A DNA stretch of 64,000 bases, taken from positions 186,001 to 250,000 of the forward strand of contig NZ_JABMJK010000006.1 in the NCBI RefSeq assembly GCF_013376005.1. The letters are read 5' to 3'. Below, piece by piece: positions 33,337 to 42,192 of this stretch. A model generated the notes under the pieces. The model searched no databases. It had not been told where the DNA came from and worked only from the letters and a program-made list of their open reading frames with translations. Positions within the stretch are counted from its first letter, which is position 1. Each line of letters begins with the position of its first letter. Source of the DNA: Duganella sp. SG902 (GTDB taxonomy: Bacteria > Pseudomonadota > Gammaproteobacteria > Burkholderiales > Burkholderiaceae_D). The position numbers and the translations under genes are program-made.

Positions 33337-34218
33337 TCAGAGTTTCCGCTGCAGGAACTCAAGGAAGCAGCTGATCCGCTGGGCCAGCTGGGTGTTGCGG
33401 TAGTAGACCGCGTGGATCTGCTGGCGGTAGCCGGTGTAGTCCGGTTCCAGCACTTTGACCAGGCGGCCGGCCTCGATGTCGGCGCGCGTCATGAAGTCCG
33501 CCAGGCAGACGATGCCCTGCCCGGCCAGCGCCAGCTGGCGCAAGGTCTCGCCGCTGGAGGCCGAGATGGACGGCGTGACCGGCAGCGTGTTGCCGGCCGC
33601 GTGGCGCAGCGGCCATTGGTTGCCCAGTTCATACTGCACGAAGCCAAGCAGCGAGTGGCGCGCCAGTTCCTCCGGGGTTTTCGGCGTGCCGTGGCGCGCC
33701 AGGTAGTCCGGGCTGGCCAGCACGTGCAACGGGCTCGATGTCAGCGGCCGCGCGTGCAGGGTGGAGTCGGTCAGCGCGCCGATGCGGATGGCGATGTCGG
33801 TGCGGTGCTCGATCAGGTCGGCGATCTGGTCGTTGCTGCTTAATTCCAGGCGGATGTCCGGATACAGGGAGCGGAATTCGGCCACGTGCGGCACCACGCA
33901 ATGCAGCATGAATGGCGAGGCGGCGTCCACGCACAGGCGGCCGGCCGGCTTCTGGCGGCGGATGCGGATGGTTTCCTCGGCTTCCTCCATGGCGCCGAGG
34001 ATGGCGCGGGCTTTTTCCAGGAACAGCTGCCCTTCCTCGGTCAGCTCCATGCGGCGCGTGGTGCGCGTCAACAGCGAGGTGGCCAGCTTGTCTTCCAGCC
34101 GCGAGAGCGCGCGGCTGACGCCGGACGTGGTCTGCCCCAGATGCACCGAGGCGGCGCTGAGGGTGCCGCTGTCGATCACGGTAATGAAGGTCTTTAAATC
34201 GTCCGAGTTGATGTCCAC
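33337..34218 (-). CDS. LysR-family transcriptional regulator
   Basis: 293 residues from a GTG start: winged helix (SDDLKTFITVIDSGTLSAAS, then TTSGVSRALSRLEDKLATSL) and a substrate-binding domain. The length fits the family only when the GTG at 34218 is used; AAGGA lies about 10 bases before it. It is followed by a hemolysin III gene on the same strand and has no divergent partner. Confidence 0.88.
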   Translation of the reverse strand: MDINSDDLKTFITVIDSGTLSAASVHLGQTTSGVSRALSRLEDKLATSLLTRTTRRMELTEEGQLFLEKARAILGAMEEAEETIRIRRQKPAGRLCVDAASPFMLHCVVPHVAEFRSLYPDIRLELSSNDQIADLIEHRTDIAIRIGALTDSTLHARPLTSSPLHVLASPDYLARHGTPKTPEELARHSLLGFVQYELGNQWPLRHAAGNTLPVTPSISASSGETLRQLALAGQGIVCLADFMTRADIEAGRLVKVLEPDYTGYRQQIHAVYYRNTQLAQRISCFLEFLQRKL

Positions 34219-34231
34219 CGGTGTTCTATCC

Positions 34232-34849
34232 TTACGCCACGTAGAGCAGCACCGCGCCGAAATGGCATGCGCTGCCGCCCAGTACAAACAAATGCCAGAC
34301 CCCGTGACCGTAACGCCACTTGTGATCGGTGACAAAGAAGGCAATCCCCAGCGTGTACACCAGGCCGCCGATCGCCAGCCACATGAAGCCGTCCCAGCCC
34401 AGGGCGTCGATCAGCGGGCTGGCGCCGATCACGCCCACCCAGCCCATCGCCACGTAGATCAGCAGCGACAGCACGCGCGCACCCTTGGCGAACAGCAGCT
34501 CCTGCGCGATGCCGATGGCCGCCAGCCCCCAGACCACGCCGAACAGGGTCCAGCCCCACGGTCCGCGCAGGCTGACCAGCGTGAACGGGGTGTAGCTGCC
34601 GGCGATCAGCAGGTAGATGGCGCAGTAGTCCAGCTTTCGCAGCACGTCCTTGGCGCGTCCGCGCACGCTGTGGTACAGCGTGGACGTGAGGTACAGGGCC
34701 AGCAGCGTGGCGGCGTAGATGCTGCAGCTGACGATTTTCCAGGCGTCGCCGCTGCGGGCGGCCTGGACGATCAGCAACGTGCCGCCGATAGCCGCCAGCG
34801 CCGCGCCCACGGTGTGCGTGATGCTGTTGAAGCGCTCTCCGTAGTACAT
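34232..34849 (-). CDS. Hemolysin III family membrane protein (PAQR-like)
   Basis: 205 residues with seven membrane helices. The pattern ERFNSITHTVGA, STLYHS...LRKLDYCAIYLLIAGSYTPF and the C-terminal VWHLFVLGGSACHF carries the conserved histidines of the PAQR/HlyIII family; the E. coli homologue YqfA is of unclear role. GGAACC lies before the ATG at 34849. It starts 383 bp upstream of its own end with no partner operon gene but the LysR gene downstream at 33337-34218 is 13 bp away. Confidence 0.85.
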   Translation of the reverse strand: MYYGERFNSITHTVGAALAAIGGTLLIVQAARSGDAWKIVSCSIYAATLLALYLTSTLYHSVRGRAKDVLRKLDYCAIYLLIAGSYTPFTLVSLRGPWGWTLFGVVWGLAAIGIAQELLFAKGARVLSLLIYVAMGWVGVIGASPLIDALGWDGFMWLAIGGLVYTLGIAFFVTDHKWRYGHGVWHLFVLGGSACHFGAVLLYVA

Positions 34850-35086
34850 AAGTGGTTCCAATGCAGTGTCGGCTGCGGCTGGGATAGCTGCGGCCACAGG
34901 CATTGTATAGCGCCTCGCCACGGCGCGCCGCAGGCTACATATCATGCCTTCTTGCTAGTTAGCAAAAAAATCATCGTAGCATATTTGGAATTAATTTGAA
35001 GCAATGTTACAAAATGAGATACATTACTTGACGAGCTTGCGACATTTGTCGCATACTGGCGCCATTGGTCGCATAAAGGATTTTTC
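34850..35086. other. Divergent regulatory region of hlyIII-like and blaI-like genes
   Basis: 237 bases without a gene. The right half is AT-rich and holds the 16-bp palindrome at 35038-35053 and a second related half-site 20 bases on. Confidence 0.6.
35038..35072 (+). promoter_or_regulatory. BlaI-type operator
   Basis: TGCGACATTTGTCGCA at 35038-35053 is an exact palindrome of the TACAnnnTGTA type used by BlaI/MecI. A second GGTCGCAT half-site follows at about 35065. It precedes the BlaI-like gene by 34 bases, so it probably mediates autorepression of the operon. Confidence 0.7.
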
Positions 35087-35461
35087 ATGGTTATTCCATC
35101 GGTCACGGAACTGACATTGCTGAAGGCGCTGTGGAAGCAGCAGCCGCTGAGCGCTCGCGAGATCCACGACGCCGCCAGCGCCGAGCTGGACTGGTCGTTT
35201 TCGTCCACGCGCAAGACCCTGGACCGCATGCTGGAAAAGCAGATGGTGGCGGTGCAGGTGGTGCACGGGGTGAATGTCTACAGCGCGCGGCTGGAGAAGG
35301 TGAGCACGCTGGCGGCGTTCGCGCATGATTTCGGCCGTCGCGTGATGGAAATGGAGACGCCGCTGCCGGTGGCCATGTTCACCGGCAGTAAGCTGGTCGA
35401 TCAGCGGGAACTGGCGCAGCTGGAGCAAATGCTGCAGGACTGGCCGGCGGCCGAAGCGTGA
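35087..35461 (+). CDS. BlaI/MecI-family repressor
   Basis: 124 residues: winged helix with VTELTLLKALWKQQPLSAREI and WSFSSTRKTLDRMLEKQMVAVQ, then a dimerisation tail. Members repress operons and are cleaved by a coupled M56 peptidase. AAAGGA lies before the ATG. The stop TGA overlaps the peptidase start. Confidence 0.88.
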   Translation: MVIPSVTELTLLKALWKQQPLSAREIHDAASAELDWSFSSTRKTLDRMLEKQMVAVQVVHGVNVYSARLEKVSTLAAFAHDFGRRVMEMETPLPVAMFTGSKLVDQRELAQLEQMLQDWPAAEA

Positions 35462-37077
35462 TGACCGGACTGTTGATGTTGGCGCTTCAATGGCTGCTGG
35501 CCTGCGCCGGCAGCGCCCTCGCCGGCCTGCTGGCGTGGGCGCTGCTGAACGGCGCGGCGCGGCGCTGGCCGGCGCTGCGGACGCGCAGCGACGTGTGGCT
35601 GGCGGCGCAAATCGTGATCGCCGCCGCCGCCCTGCCGCCCTTCCTGCCGCGCGTGGAGCAGATCAGCGTCACGCCGCGAATCACGTTGGCGCCCGCGGAC
35701 ATCGCGCCCGCGCCCATGCCCGGCGCGCCTGGCGCAGCCGCGCCGCGCCCGCATGCGGCAACCGGCATACGTCCCGGACCCGCGCCGCGGCCCGACCCGG
35801 CAATCAGCGCGGGCATCCAGCAGGTCCGCGCGGCGGATGGCGCGGAGACCGACATCATCGCCCGGCCCGGCACCGCCCCGCCAACGTCCGACATCACGCT
35901 CTGGCTGGCCGCGATTTGGCTGTCGATCTACGCCGCCGGACTGGCATGGTCCGGCGCCAGGCTGCTGCGCGCGCACCGCCTGTGGCGTGCGCTGCTGGCA
36001 GGCGCGCAGCGCCTGTCCCCGCAGGCGTTGCGCGACCATGGCGCCTTCAGCGATACGCAACTGCGCGAGATCGCCCAACGCAATCTGACCGTGCTGCGCA
36101 CCGAGGCCGCCGTCTCGCCGATGCTGATCGGCGTGTATCGCCCCCGCCTCCTGCTGCCCGCCCGCCTGGACGCGCTCACCCGTGAGCAGCAACACATGAT
36201 CGTCGCTCACGAGCTGCATCATCTGCGCAACCGCGATCCGCTCCGCCTCGCCACCGCCTCCTTCCTGCGGACGATTTTCTGGTTCAACCCCGCCCTGCGC
36301 TGGATGGCCAGGCAGATGGCATGGGCGCTGGAACTGCATTGCGACCAGCACGTCCTCGCGGGCCGCCCCCAACAACAGCGCAAGCAATACGCCGCCGCCC
36401 TGATCCAGCAATGGACCGCGTTCGCCCCGGCCGGCGCCGCGGCCTTCGGCGGCGCGACCATCACCGCGCGTCTCCGCGGCATGCAGCAAAACAGCCTGCC
36501 GACCTTGAGCGGCGCCGTCACATGGATGATCGCCGCCGCACTCTCATTCATCGTGGCGTTGACGGCGATGCTGCAACCGGCGCTGGCGTACGCCCCGCAC
36601 GTCTTGCCCGTGGCCACAGTGGCGGCACCGGAACAAGCATGGCGCGCGCCGCTGGATGAGGTACGCGTCACCAGCTTCTTCGGCGTGCGGCGCAGCGTGC
36701 TGCCCACGCCGCACAAAGGCATCGACTTCGGCGCCGCCAAAGGCACGCCGGTGCATGCCACCGCCGGCGGCACCGTCATCGCCGCCGGCCCTATCGCGGA
36801 AAACGACGGCCGCTATGGCAACACGGTGATCATCGATCATGGGGCGCAACGTTCGCTGTACGCCCACCTGGACAGCGTGAACGTCACGCCCGGCCAGTAT
36901 GTGCAAGCCGGCCAATTAATCGGCACGGTGGGCCAGAGCGGCTTCGCCACCGGCCCGCACCTGCACCTTGAGGTACGCGAAAACGGCAGGATCATCGATC
37001 CCGCGACCAAGCTCGCCAACCTCGACGCCTACGCCACGCCGCGCGCGCTCAAAGTCCGCCGCCAACAAAAAGGATAA
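35461..37077 (+). CDS. M56 (BlaR1-like) peptidase fused to M23 endopeptidase domain
   Basis: 538 residues. Four membrane helices (2-28, 46-61, 146-168, 353-377). The M56 metallopeptidase has HELHH at 250-254 with the third ligand in LELHCDQH near E291. The periplasmic C terminus, instead of a penicillin-binding sensor, is an M23 (LytM) domain: H418 and D422 (HKGIDF), H469 and HLHLEV with H502. This is expected to cleave its partner BlaI and also act on peptidoglycan cross-links. The start overlaps the BlaI stop (TGATG). The TonB receptor follows 3 bp after. Confidence 0.9.
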   Translation: MTGLLMLALQWLLACAGSALAGLLAWALLNGAARRWPALRTRSDVWLAAQIVIAAAALPPFLPRVEQISVTPRITLAPADIAPAPMPGAPGAAAPRPHAATGIRPGPAPRPDPAISAGIQQVRAADGAETDIIARPGTAPPTSDITLWLAAIWLSIYAAGLAWSGARLLRAHRLWRALLAGAQRLSPQALRDHGAFSDTQLREIAQRNLTVLRTEAAVSPMLIGVYRPRLLLPARLDALTREQQHMIVAHELHHLRNRDPLRLATASFLRTIFWFNPALRWMARQMAWALELHCDQHVLAGRPQQQRKQYAAALIQQWTAFAPAGAAAFGGATITARLRGMQQNSLPTLSGAVTWMIAAALSFIVALTAMLQPALAYAPHVLPVATVAAPEQAWRAPLDEVRVTSFFGVRRSVLPTPHKGIDFGAAKGTPVHATAGGTVIAAGPIAENDGRYGNTVIIDHGAQRSLYAHLDSVNVTPGQYVQAGQLIGTVGQSGFATGPHLHLEVRENGRIIDPATKLANLDAYATPRALKVRRQQKG

Positions 37078-37080
37078 TCC

Positions 37081-39192
37081 ATGACAGCACACCGCATCAC
37101 CAGCAGCCTGCTGCTGGCGGCCTCCGCTTGCGCCTACGCTTCGGAAACCCCAGTGCCGCAGCAGGTCCAGATCACCGGCACACGCGCCGATCAGCGCCAG
37201 CGCGAGACCACCGCCGCCATCACCATCAACCACGCCGACATCGTCCGTCAGGGCGACCAGAACTTGGCCGATGTGCTCAAGCGGCTGCCCGGCGTCAGCA
37301 TCTCCAGCACTGGCGCGATCCAGATGCGCGGCCTGGGCAACGGCTACACGCAAATCCTTCTCAACGGTGAACCGGTGGCCACCGGCTTCTCGCTGGACAG
37401 CATCGCGCCCGAAACCATCGAGCGCATCGAGATCCTGCGCAGCACCACGGCGGAACTCAGCAACCAGGCGGTGGCCGGCGCCATCAACATCATCTTGAAG
37501 AAAGCCGCCACGCGCGGCCAACGCTCGATGAGCGCCAGCGTCGCGCGGCAAGGCGGCGCGATCACGCCCGCCATCAGCGCCCAACTCTCGGACCAGGACG
37601 ACGAGTATTCCTGGAGCCTGGCCGCCACGCTCACACGCAAGCGCAACGAAAAGCCGTTCACCGACTGGCAGGAACAGCGCGACGCCAGCGGCGCCCTGAC
37701 GCTGCTGCGCCGCACGCCGCAAACCGAATCCGGCCGCACCGACGCCCTCACCCTGACGCCGCGCCTGAACTGGAAACTGACAGGCGGCGACACGCTCAAC
37801 TGGCAAAGCTTCGCCTACCTGCGTCGGATGGACAACAACACCCGCGCCGACGAGACGGCGCTGCTCGGAGAGCACAGCGAATATCCGCGCAACGACGCCG
37901 ACTTCATCGCCAACTTCATCATGCTGCGCACCGACGTCCATTGGACACACCTGCTGGCCGATGGCGCCAAGCTTGAAATGAAGCTGGGTGCCAGCACCAA
38001 TCGCCGCACCGGCACCTTCGACTTTCACGGCCGCGATGCGGACGGCAAGCCATTGGGCCGCCACCACGTCGATTCCGGCCCGGTGGAAAACACCGTCACC
38101 AGCACCGGCACCTATCGCCACCCGGTGGGCGAGCAGCACGCGATCGCCATCGGCTGGGATGCCAGCCACGCCGTGCGCAGCGAGGACCGCAACGAGATCC
38201 TGTTCGACGGCGACGGCAGGCAGACTGGCGCCAACAACGCCGACTACCGGGCCAACGTCAACCGCCTGGCGCTGTTCGCACAGGACGAGTGGCAAGTGAC
38301 CAAACGGTACTCGCTCTACCTCGGCCTGCGCCACGAACGGCTGGACACCGCCAGCCGCGCCAACGCCACCAATGCGCCGGATGCGCTGGACAACAGTTCC
38401 TCGGTGTGGAGCCCATCGCTGCAATCGCGCTACGAACTGGCCAACAAGGACGTGCTGCGGCTGGCGCTCAGCCGCACCTACAAGGCGCCGCCGCTGGTCA
38501 AGCTGGTGCCGCGCCGCTACACCAGCGATAACAACAATAACCCGACCAATCCCGATGAACAGGGCAATCCGCATTTGCGGCCGGAGCTGGCATGGGGCCT
38601 GGATGCGGCGTATGAACATTACCTGGGCGGCGGCGCGCTACTCAGCGTCAGCGCCTACCTGAGGCGTATCCGCGACGTCACGCAATCGCGCCTGTTCCAG
38701 CAGGACGGCGTGTGGGTGGAGGCGCCGTTCAATGACGGCGATGCGCGCGCGCACGGCGTGGAACTGGAAGCCAGGCTGCCGCTGACCAAGGCGCTGGACC
38801 TGCGCGCCAACCTGTCGCGCAACTGGTCGCGCGTGGACAACGTGCCGGGACCGGACAACCGGCTGGAGAACCAGACGCCCGCCACCGTCAACCTCGGTGC
38901 GGACTACCGCTGGCCGCAATGGACGGTGGGCGGCAACTTCAACTACCAAGCCGCCGGACCGGCGCGCCAGTCCGTGGAAGTGTTGAACAGCGCCAGCGCG
39001 AAACGCGAACTGGATTTGTACGCGCTGTGGAAGCTGAACGCGAAAACTCAGCTGCGGCTCTCCGCCAACAACCTGCTGCGCCAGCAGGCCAGCGAAACCT
39101 ATCGCTACACCGACAGCGCCGGCAGCGTGCGGCGCATCCACCTGACGCCCACCCATGCCATCCTGCGCATCATGCTGGAGCGCCAGATGTGA
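37081..39192 (+). CDS. TonB-dependent outer-membrane receptor
   Basis: 703 residues with a signal peptide and a plug domain: VQITGTRADQRQRETTAAI (TonB box region), LADVLKRLPGVSIS, RGLGNGYTQILLNGEP, and a barrel ending in ...HAILRIMLERQM with terminal-aromatic-like end. It lies in the BlaI/M56 operon, so its expression may follow peptidoglycan stress. The ligand is unknown. Ends 35 bp before the patatin gene. Confidence 0.9.
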   Translation: MTAHRITSSLLLAASACAYASETPVPQQVQITGTRADQRQRETTAAITINHADIVRQGDQNLADVLKRLPGVSISSTGAIQMRGLGNGYTQILLNGEPVATGFSLDSIAPETIERIEILRSTTAELSNQAVAGAINIILKKAATRGQRSMSASVARQGGAITPAISAQLSDQDDEYSWSLAATLTRKRNEKPFTDWQEQRDASGALTLLRRTPQTESGRTDALTLTPRLNWKLTGGDTLNWQSFAYLRRMDNNTRADETALLGEHSEYPRNDADFIANFIMLRTDVHWTHLLADGAKLEMKLGASTNRRTGTFDFHGRDADGKPLGRHHVDSGPVENTVTSTGTYRHPVGEQHAIAIGWDASHAVRSEDRNEILFDGDGRQTGANNADYRANVNRLALFAQDEWQVTKRYSLYLGLRHERLDTASRANATNAPDALDNSSSVWSPSLQSRYELANKDVLRLALSRTYKAPPLVKLVPRRYTSDNNNNPTNPDEQGNPHLRPELAWGLDAAYEHYLGGGALLSVSAYLRRIRDVTQSRLFQQDGVWVEAPFNDGDARAHGVELEARLPLTKALDLRANLSRNWSRVDNVPGPDNRLENQTPATVNLGADYRWPQWTVGGNFNYQAAGPARQSVEVLNSASAKRELDLYALWKLNAKTQLRLSANNLLRQQASETYRYTDSAGSVRRIHLTPTHAILRIMLERQM

Positions 39193-39227
39193 TCAGTGAC
39201 CGGCTTGCTGTGGTATGGTTGCGGCCT

Positions 39228-40334
39228 ATGACGCAAGAATCGTATAAACCGTATAAACGTTGCATGGTGATGGGTGGTGGCGGATTCCGCTTCGGGATCT
39301 ACATCGGCATGTATGCCGCGCTGCGACAGGCCGGCAAGGCGCCCGATGTGCTGCTGGCCAGTTGCGGCGGCGCCATCGCCGCCGCCATCATCCACAATCT
39401 GCCCGATCCCGACGCGCAACGCGCATGGCTGTCGTCCGAGGAGATGTACCAGTTCTGGTGCAGCCTGCGCTCGACCGATAACGCCGCGCTGCTCGGCGCC
39501 CTGCTGCGCGCCGCCAAACGCAAGATGAACAGCGCCAGCGCGCCCGTGATCCCGGACCTGTTCAACGATTACCTGTTCGAGATCCCGCCGCGACTGCCCT
39601 TCCCGCCCGCCACCGGCACACCGGCCGTGGACGTCGCCATCATCGGCGGCAAGCTGCTGTTTGCCGCGGCGGACGTCGGCCAGCCGCGCGGCCGGCGCAA
39701 GCTGTATGCGGAGACGGTGTTCTGCAACGAGCGCGCCGCCGCCGCGCTGCGAGGCATGGACTCGCCGCTGAGCGATCCGCGCTGGGGCGAGCACGCCATC
39801 GCGCGCGAACTGCTGACCGACACCAGCGTGACCGTCACCGATGCCGCCCGCATCTCGATCGCGGACATGATCTACTTCCGCTGCGCCCACCTTCACGGCG
39901 ACGAATACATCGGCGGCGTGCTGGATCTGTTCCCGGTCGAGATCGCGCGCAAGCTGGGCGCGGAAGTCATCATGGAATTCAAGGAGGCGTTCGACCAGGT
40001 GTTCGCCATTCCCGCCTGGCGCTCGGTGCTGGGGGTGGACGGCAACGCGCGCCTGCGCTACGCCAACACGCATCTGGCGGACATGCGCATCGATTCGTCC
40101 GACGTGTCGGTGGTGCTGGAGAAGCAGCAGTTACAGCAAAAGCTGGACTGGCTGCGCAACCGCATCGAGCTGCGCATGCCGCCGAGCTACGACATCTTCG
40201 CCCGGCACATGAGGGACCAATGGCAGTATGGCTACGAGCGCGCGCGCGAAGCGCTGGCGCGGCCGCAGCGCCAGCAGCCGCCGATCCGCCGCGCCAACCG
40301 GCACAGCAAGCCGCTCGGCAGCATCGAGCCTTAA
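39228..40334 (+). CDS. Patatin-like phospholipase domain protein
   Basis: 368 residues. MGGGGFRFGIYIGMYAAL is the glycine-rich oxyanion motif. The nucleophile elbow reads LASCGGA rather than the usual GXSXG, so the first glycine is lost. No clear DG(G/A) catalytic aspartate is seen. It may therefore be inactive or have changed specificity. The ATG at 39228 is inferred from the motif position; no strong ribosome site is seen. The stop overlaps the convergent flavoprotein gene by 4 bp. Confidence 0.75.
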   Translation: MTQESYKPYKRCMVMGGGGFRFGIYIGMYAALRQAGKAPDVLLASCGGAIAAAIIHNLPDPDAQRAWLSSEEMYQFWCSLRSTDNAALLGALLRAAKRKMNSASAPVIPDLFNDYLFEIPPRLPFPPATGTPAVDVAIIGGKLLFAAADVGQPRGRRKLYAETVFCNERAAAALRGMDSPLSDPRWGEHAIARELLTDTSVTVTDAARISIADMIYFRCAHLHGDEYIGGVLDLFPVEIARKLGAEVIMEFKEAFDQVFAIPAWRSVLGVDGNARLRYANTHLADMRIDSSDVSVVLEKQQLQQKLDWLRNRIELRMPPSYDIFARHMRDQWQYGYERAREALARPQRQQPPIRRANRHSKPLGSIEP

Positions 40335-42019
40335 AGGAAGTCCGACGCCAGGGCCTGGTGCAGCGAGGATACCGCCGCCGAGCCCTCTCCCACCGCCGCT
40401 GCCACCCGCTTGACCGAGCCGCTGCGCACGTCGCCCACGGCAAAGATGCGTGGACGGCTGGTCTCCAGGAAGTGGCGCGGACGCTCGAGCGGCCACTTCT
40501 CGTCCGGCACATCCGGCCCGGTGAGCACGAAGTTCTTGTCGTCCAGCGCCACGCAATCACGCAGCCAGGCGGTGCTCGGCTCGGCGCCGAGGAACAGGAA
40601 CAGGTGGCGCGCCGGCGCCTCGCGCGGTTCGCCGCCGGCGCTTTGCCAGCAGATGCTTTCCAGCCTGTCGCCGCCGCGCAGTTCGACGATCTGCTTGTGC
40701 GTGTGCAGCGTGATGCGCGGCGAGGCCTCGATACGCTGGATCAGATAGCGCGACATGCTGGCCGCCAGCCCGCCGGAGCGCACCACGATGTGGACGTGCT
40801 TCGCATGCTGCGACAGGAACACCGCCGCCTGCCCCGCCGAATTGCCGCCGCCGACGATCACCACTTCCTCATCTGCGCAGAAGTTCGCCTCCATGAACGA
40901 GGCGCTGTAGTACACGCCGCGTCCCTCGAAGCGCTCCAGCCCCGGCAGGTCCGGCTTGCGGTAGCGCGCACCGCTGGCGATGACGATGGAACGCGCGCGC
41001 ATCTTCTCGCCGGTGTCGGTCTCGATGTCGTATTCCAGGCTGTCGCAATTGACGCTGCTCACCTTGAACGGCACCGCCACCTCGGCGCCGAACTTGCGCG
41101 CCTGCGACAAGCCGCGGCCGGCCAGCGCCTGGCCCGATACGCCGGTCGGGAAACCGAAGTAGTTTTCGATCTTGGAGCTGGCGCCGGCCTGGCCGCCGGG
41201 CGCCTTCGCGTCCAGCACCGCCACCGTCAAGCCTTCCGAGGCCGCGTACACGGCGGCCGCCAGCCCCGCCGGGCCGGCACCCACCACCACCACGTCGAAC
41301 AGGCGGCCATCGACGCCGTCCGAACTGATGCCGATGCCGTCCGCCAGCTGGCGCAGCGTGGGACGGCGCAACACCTCGCCGTTGAGCGTGACCACGGCCG
41401 GCACGTCATCGGGCTTGACGCCGAAACGCGCCATCAGCGCCTGCGCCTCCTCGTCGGCGTCGGTGTCGAAATACGCGGCCGGCTGGCCGTTACGGTTGAG
41501 GAAATGGCGCAGGATCAGGGTTTGCTGCGAATCGCGCGCGCCAAACAACACCACGCCGCCGGTCTGGTCGGACATGTAGGCCACGCGCCGCAGGATGTAG
41601 GCGCGCATGATGGTTTCGCTCAGCTCCGCCTCGGAGATCACCAACGTGCGCAGCGAGTCCTCGCTGATGACGATCAACTCGCTGTCGGCCACCACGCGCG
41701 CGGTGGCGACGGCGGCGCGGCCGGCCAGCGAGCCCATCTCGCCGGTGAACATGCCGGGGCCGTGGGTACCGATGACGGTCGCGCCCAGCGCCGAGCCGCG
41801 CTCGATTTCAATCGAGCCGGAGATGATGACGTACATCGCGATGTGACGGTCGCCCTGGCGGAACAGCACCTCGCCGGCGGCGAAATGCCGGCGTTCACCG
41901 TAGCGCATCAGGATGTCGAACTGGTCCTCGCTCAGGGTGGGGAAAATCTGGTGCCGGCGGTTGCCGACGTCCGATGAGGCCAGGTGCGGTGGGGTGATGT
42001 TGCCGTTTTTCTGTTCCAT
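40331..42019 (-). CDS. Cyclic-nucleotide-binding thioredoxin-reductase-like flavoprotein
   Basis: 562 residues in three parts: a cNMP-binding domain (ERRHFAAGEVLFRQGD, GSIEIERGS, GMFTGEMGSLAGR), a thioredoxin-like domain (about 145-230), and an FAD/NAD(P) oxidoreductase of the TrxB class (VVVGAGPAGLAAAVYAA, GGQAGASSKIENYFGFP, VIVGGGNSAGQAA, FAVGDVRSGSVKR). The redox CxxC of thioredoxin reductase is missing (YYSASFMEANFC), so the reaction differs. The ATG at 42019 follows AAGGACC. Convergent with the patatin gene. Confidence 0.88.
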   Translation of the reverse strand: MEQKNGNITPPHLASSDVGNRRHQIFPTLSEDQFDILMRYGERRHFAAGEVLFRQGDRHIAMYVIISGSIEIERGSALGATVIGTHGPGMFTGEMGSLAGRAAVATARVVADSELIVISEDSLRTLVISEAELSETIMRAYILRRVAYMSDQTGGVVLFGARDSQQTLILRHFLNRNGQPAAYFDTDADEEAQALMARFGVKPDDVPAVVTLNGEVLRRPTLRQLADGIGISSDGVDGRLFDVVVVGAGPAGLAAAVYAASEGLTVAVLDAKAPGGQAGASSKIENYFGFPTGVSGQALAGRGLSQARKFGAEVAVPFKVSSVNCDSLEYDIETDTGEKMRARSIVIASGARYRKPDLPGLERFEGRGVYYSASFMEANFCADEEVVIVGGGNSAGQAAVFLSQHAKHVHIVVRSGGLAASMSRYLIQRIEASPRITLHTHKQIVELRGGDRLESICWQSAGGEPREAPARHLFLFLGAEPSTAWLRDCVALDDKNFVLTGPDVPDEKWPLERPRHFLETSRPRIFAVGDVRSGSVKRVAAAVGEGSAAVSSLHQALASDFL

Positions 42020-42192
42020 GCCAGGTCCTTGCGTGTGTTGCGGCCATGATAGCGCTGATTCACCAGCGGTGTTGCATTGCCCGAAACACAATATAAATGC
42101 CGAAAAAATATTTTCAATTCTAAATTGCTAATTTCTATTTCTTTTAGGTTAGAATAGCGCCGGACACTTCTTCTCACCTACTTTTTCTGACT

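Noticed and set aside
36219..36779. Antisense frame over the M56-M23 gene
   Set aside because: The sense frame has catalytic motifs for both peptidases; the antisense frame has no supporting features.
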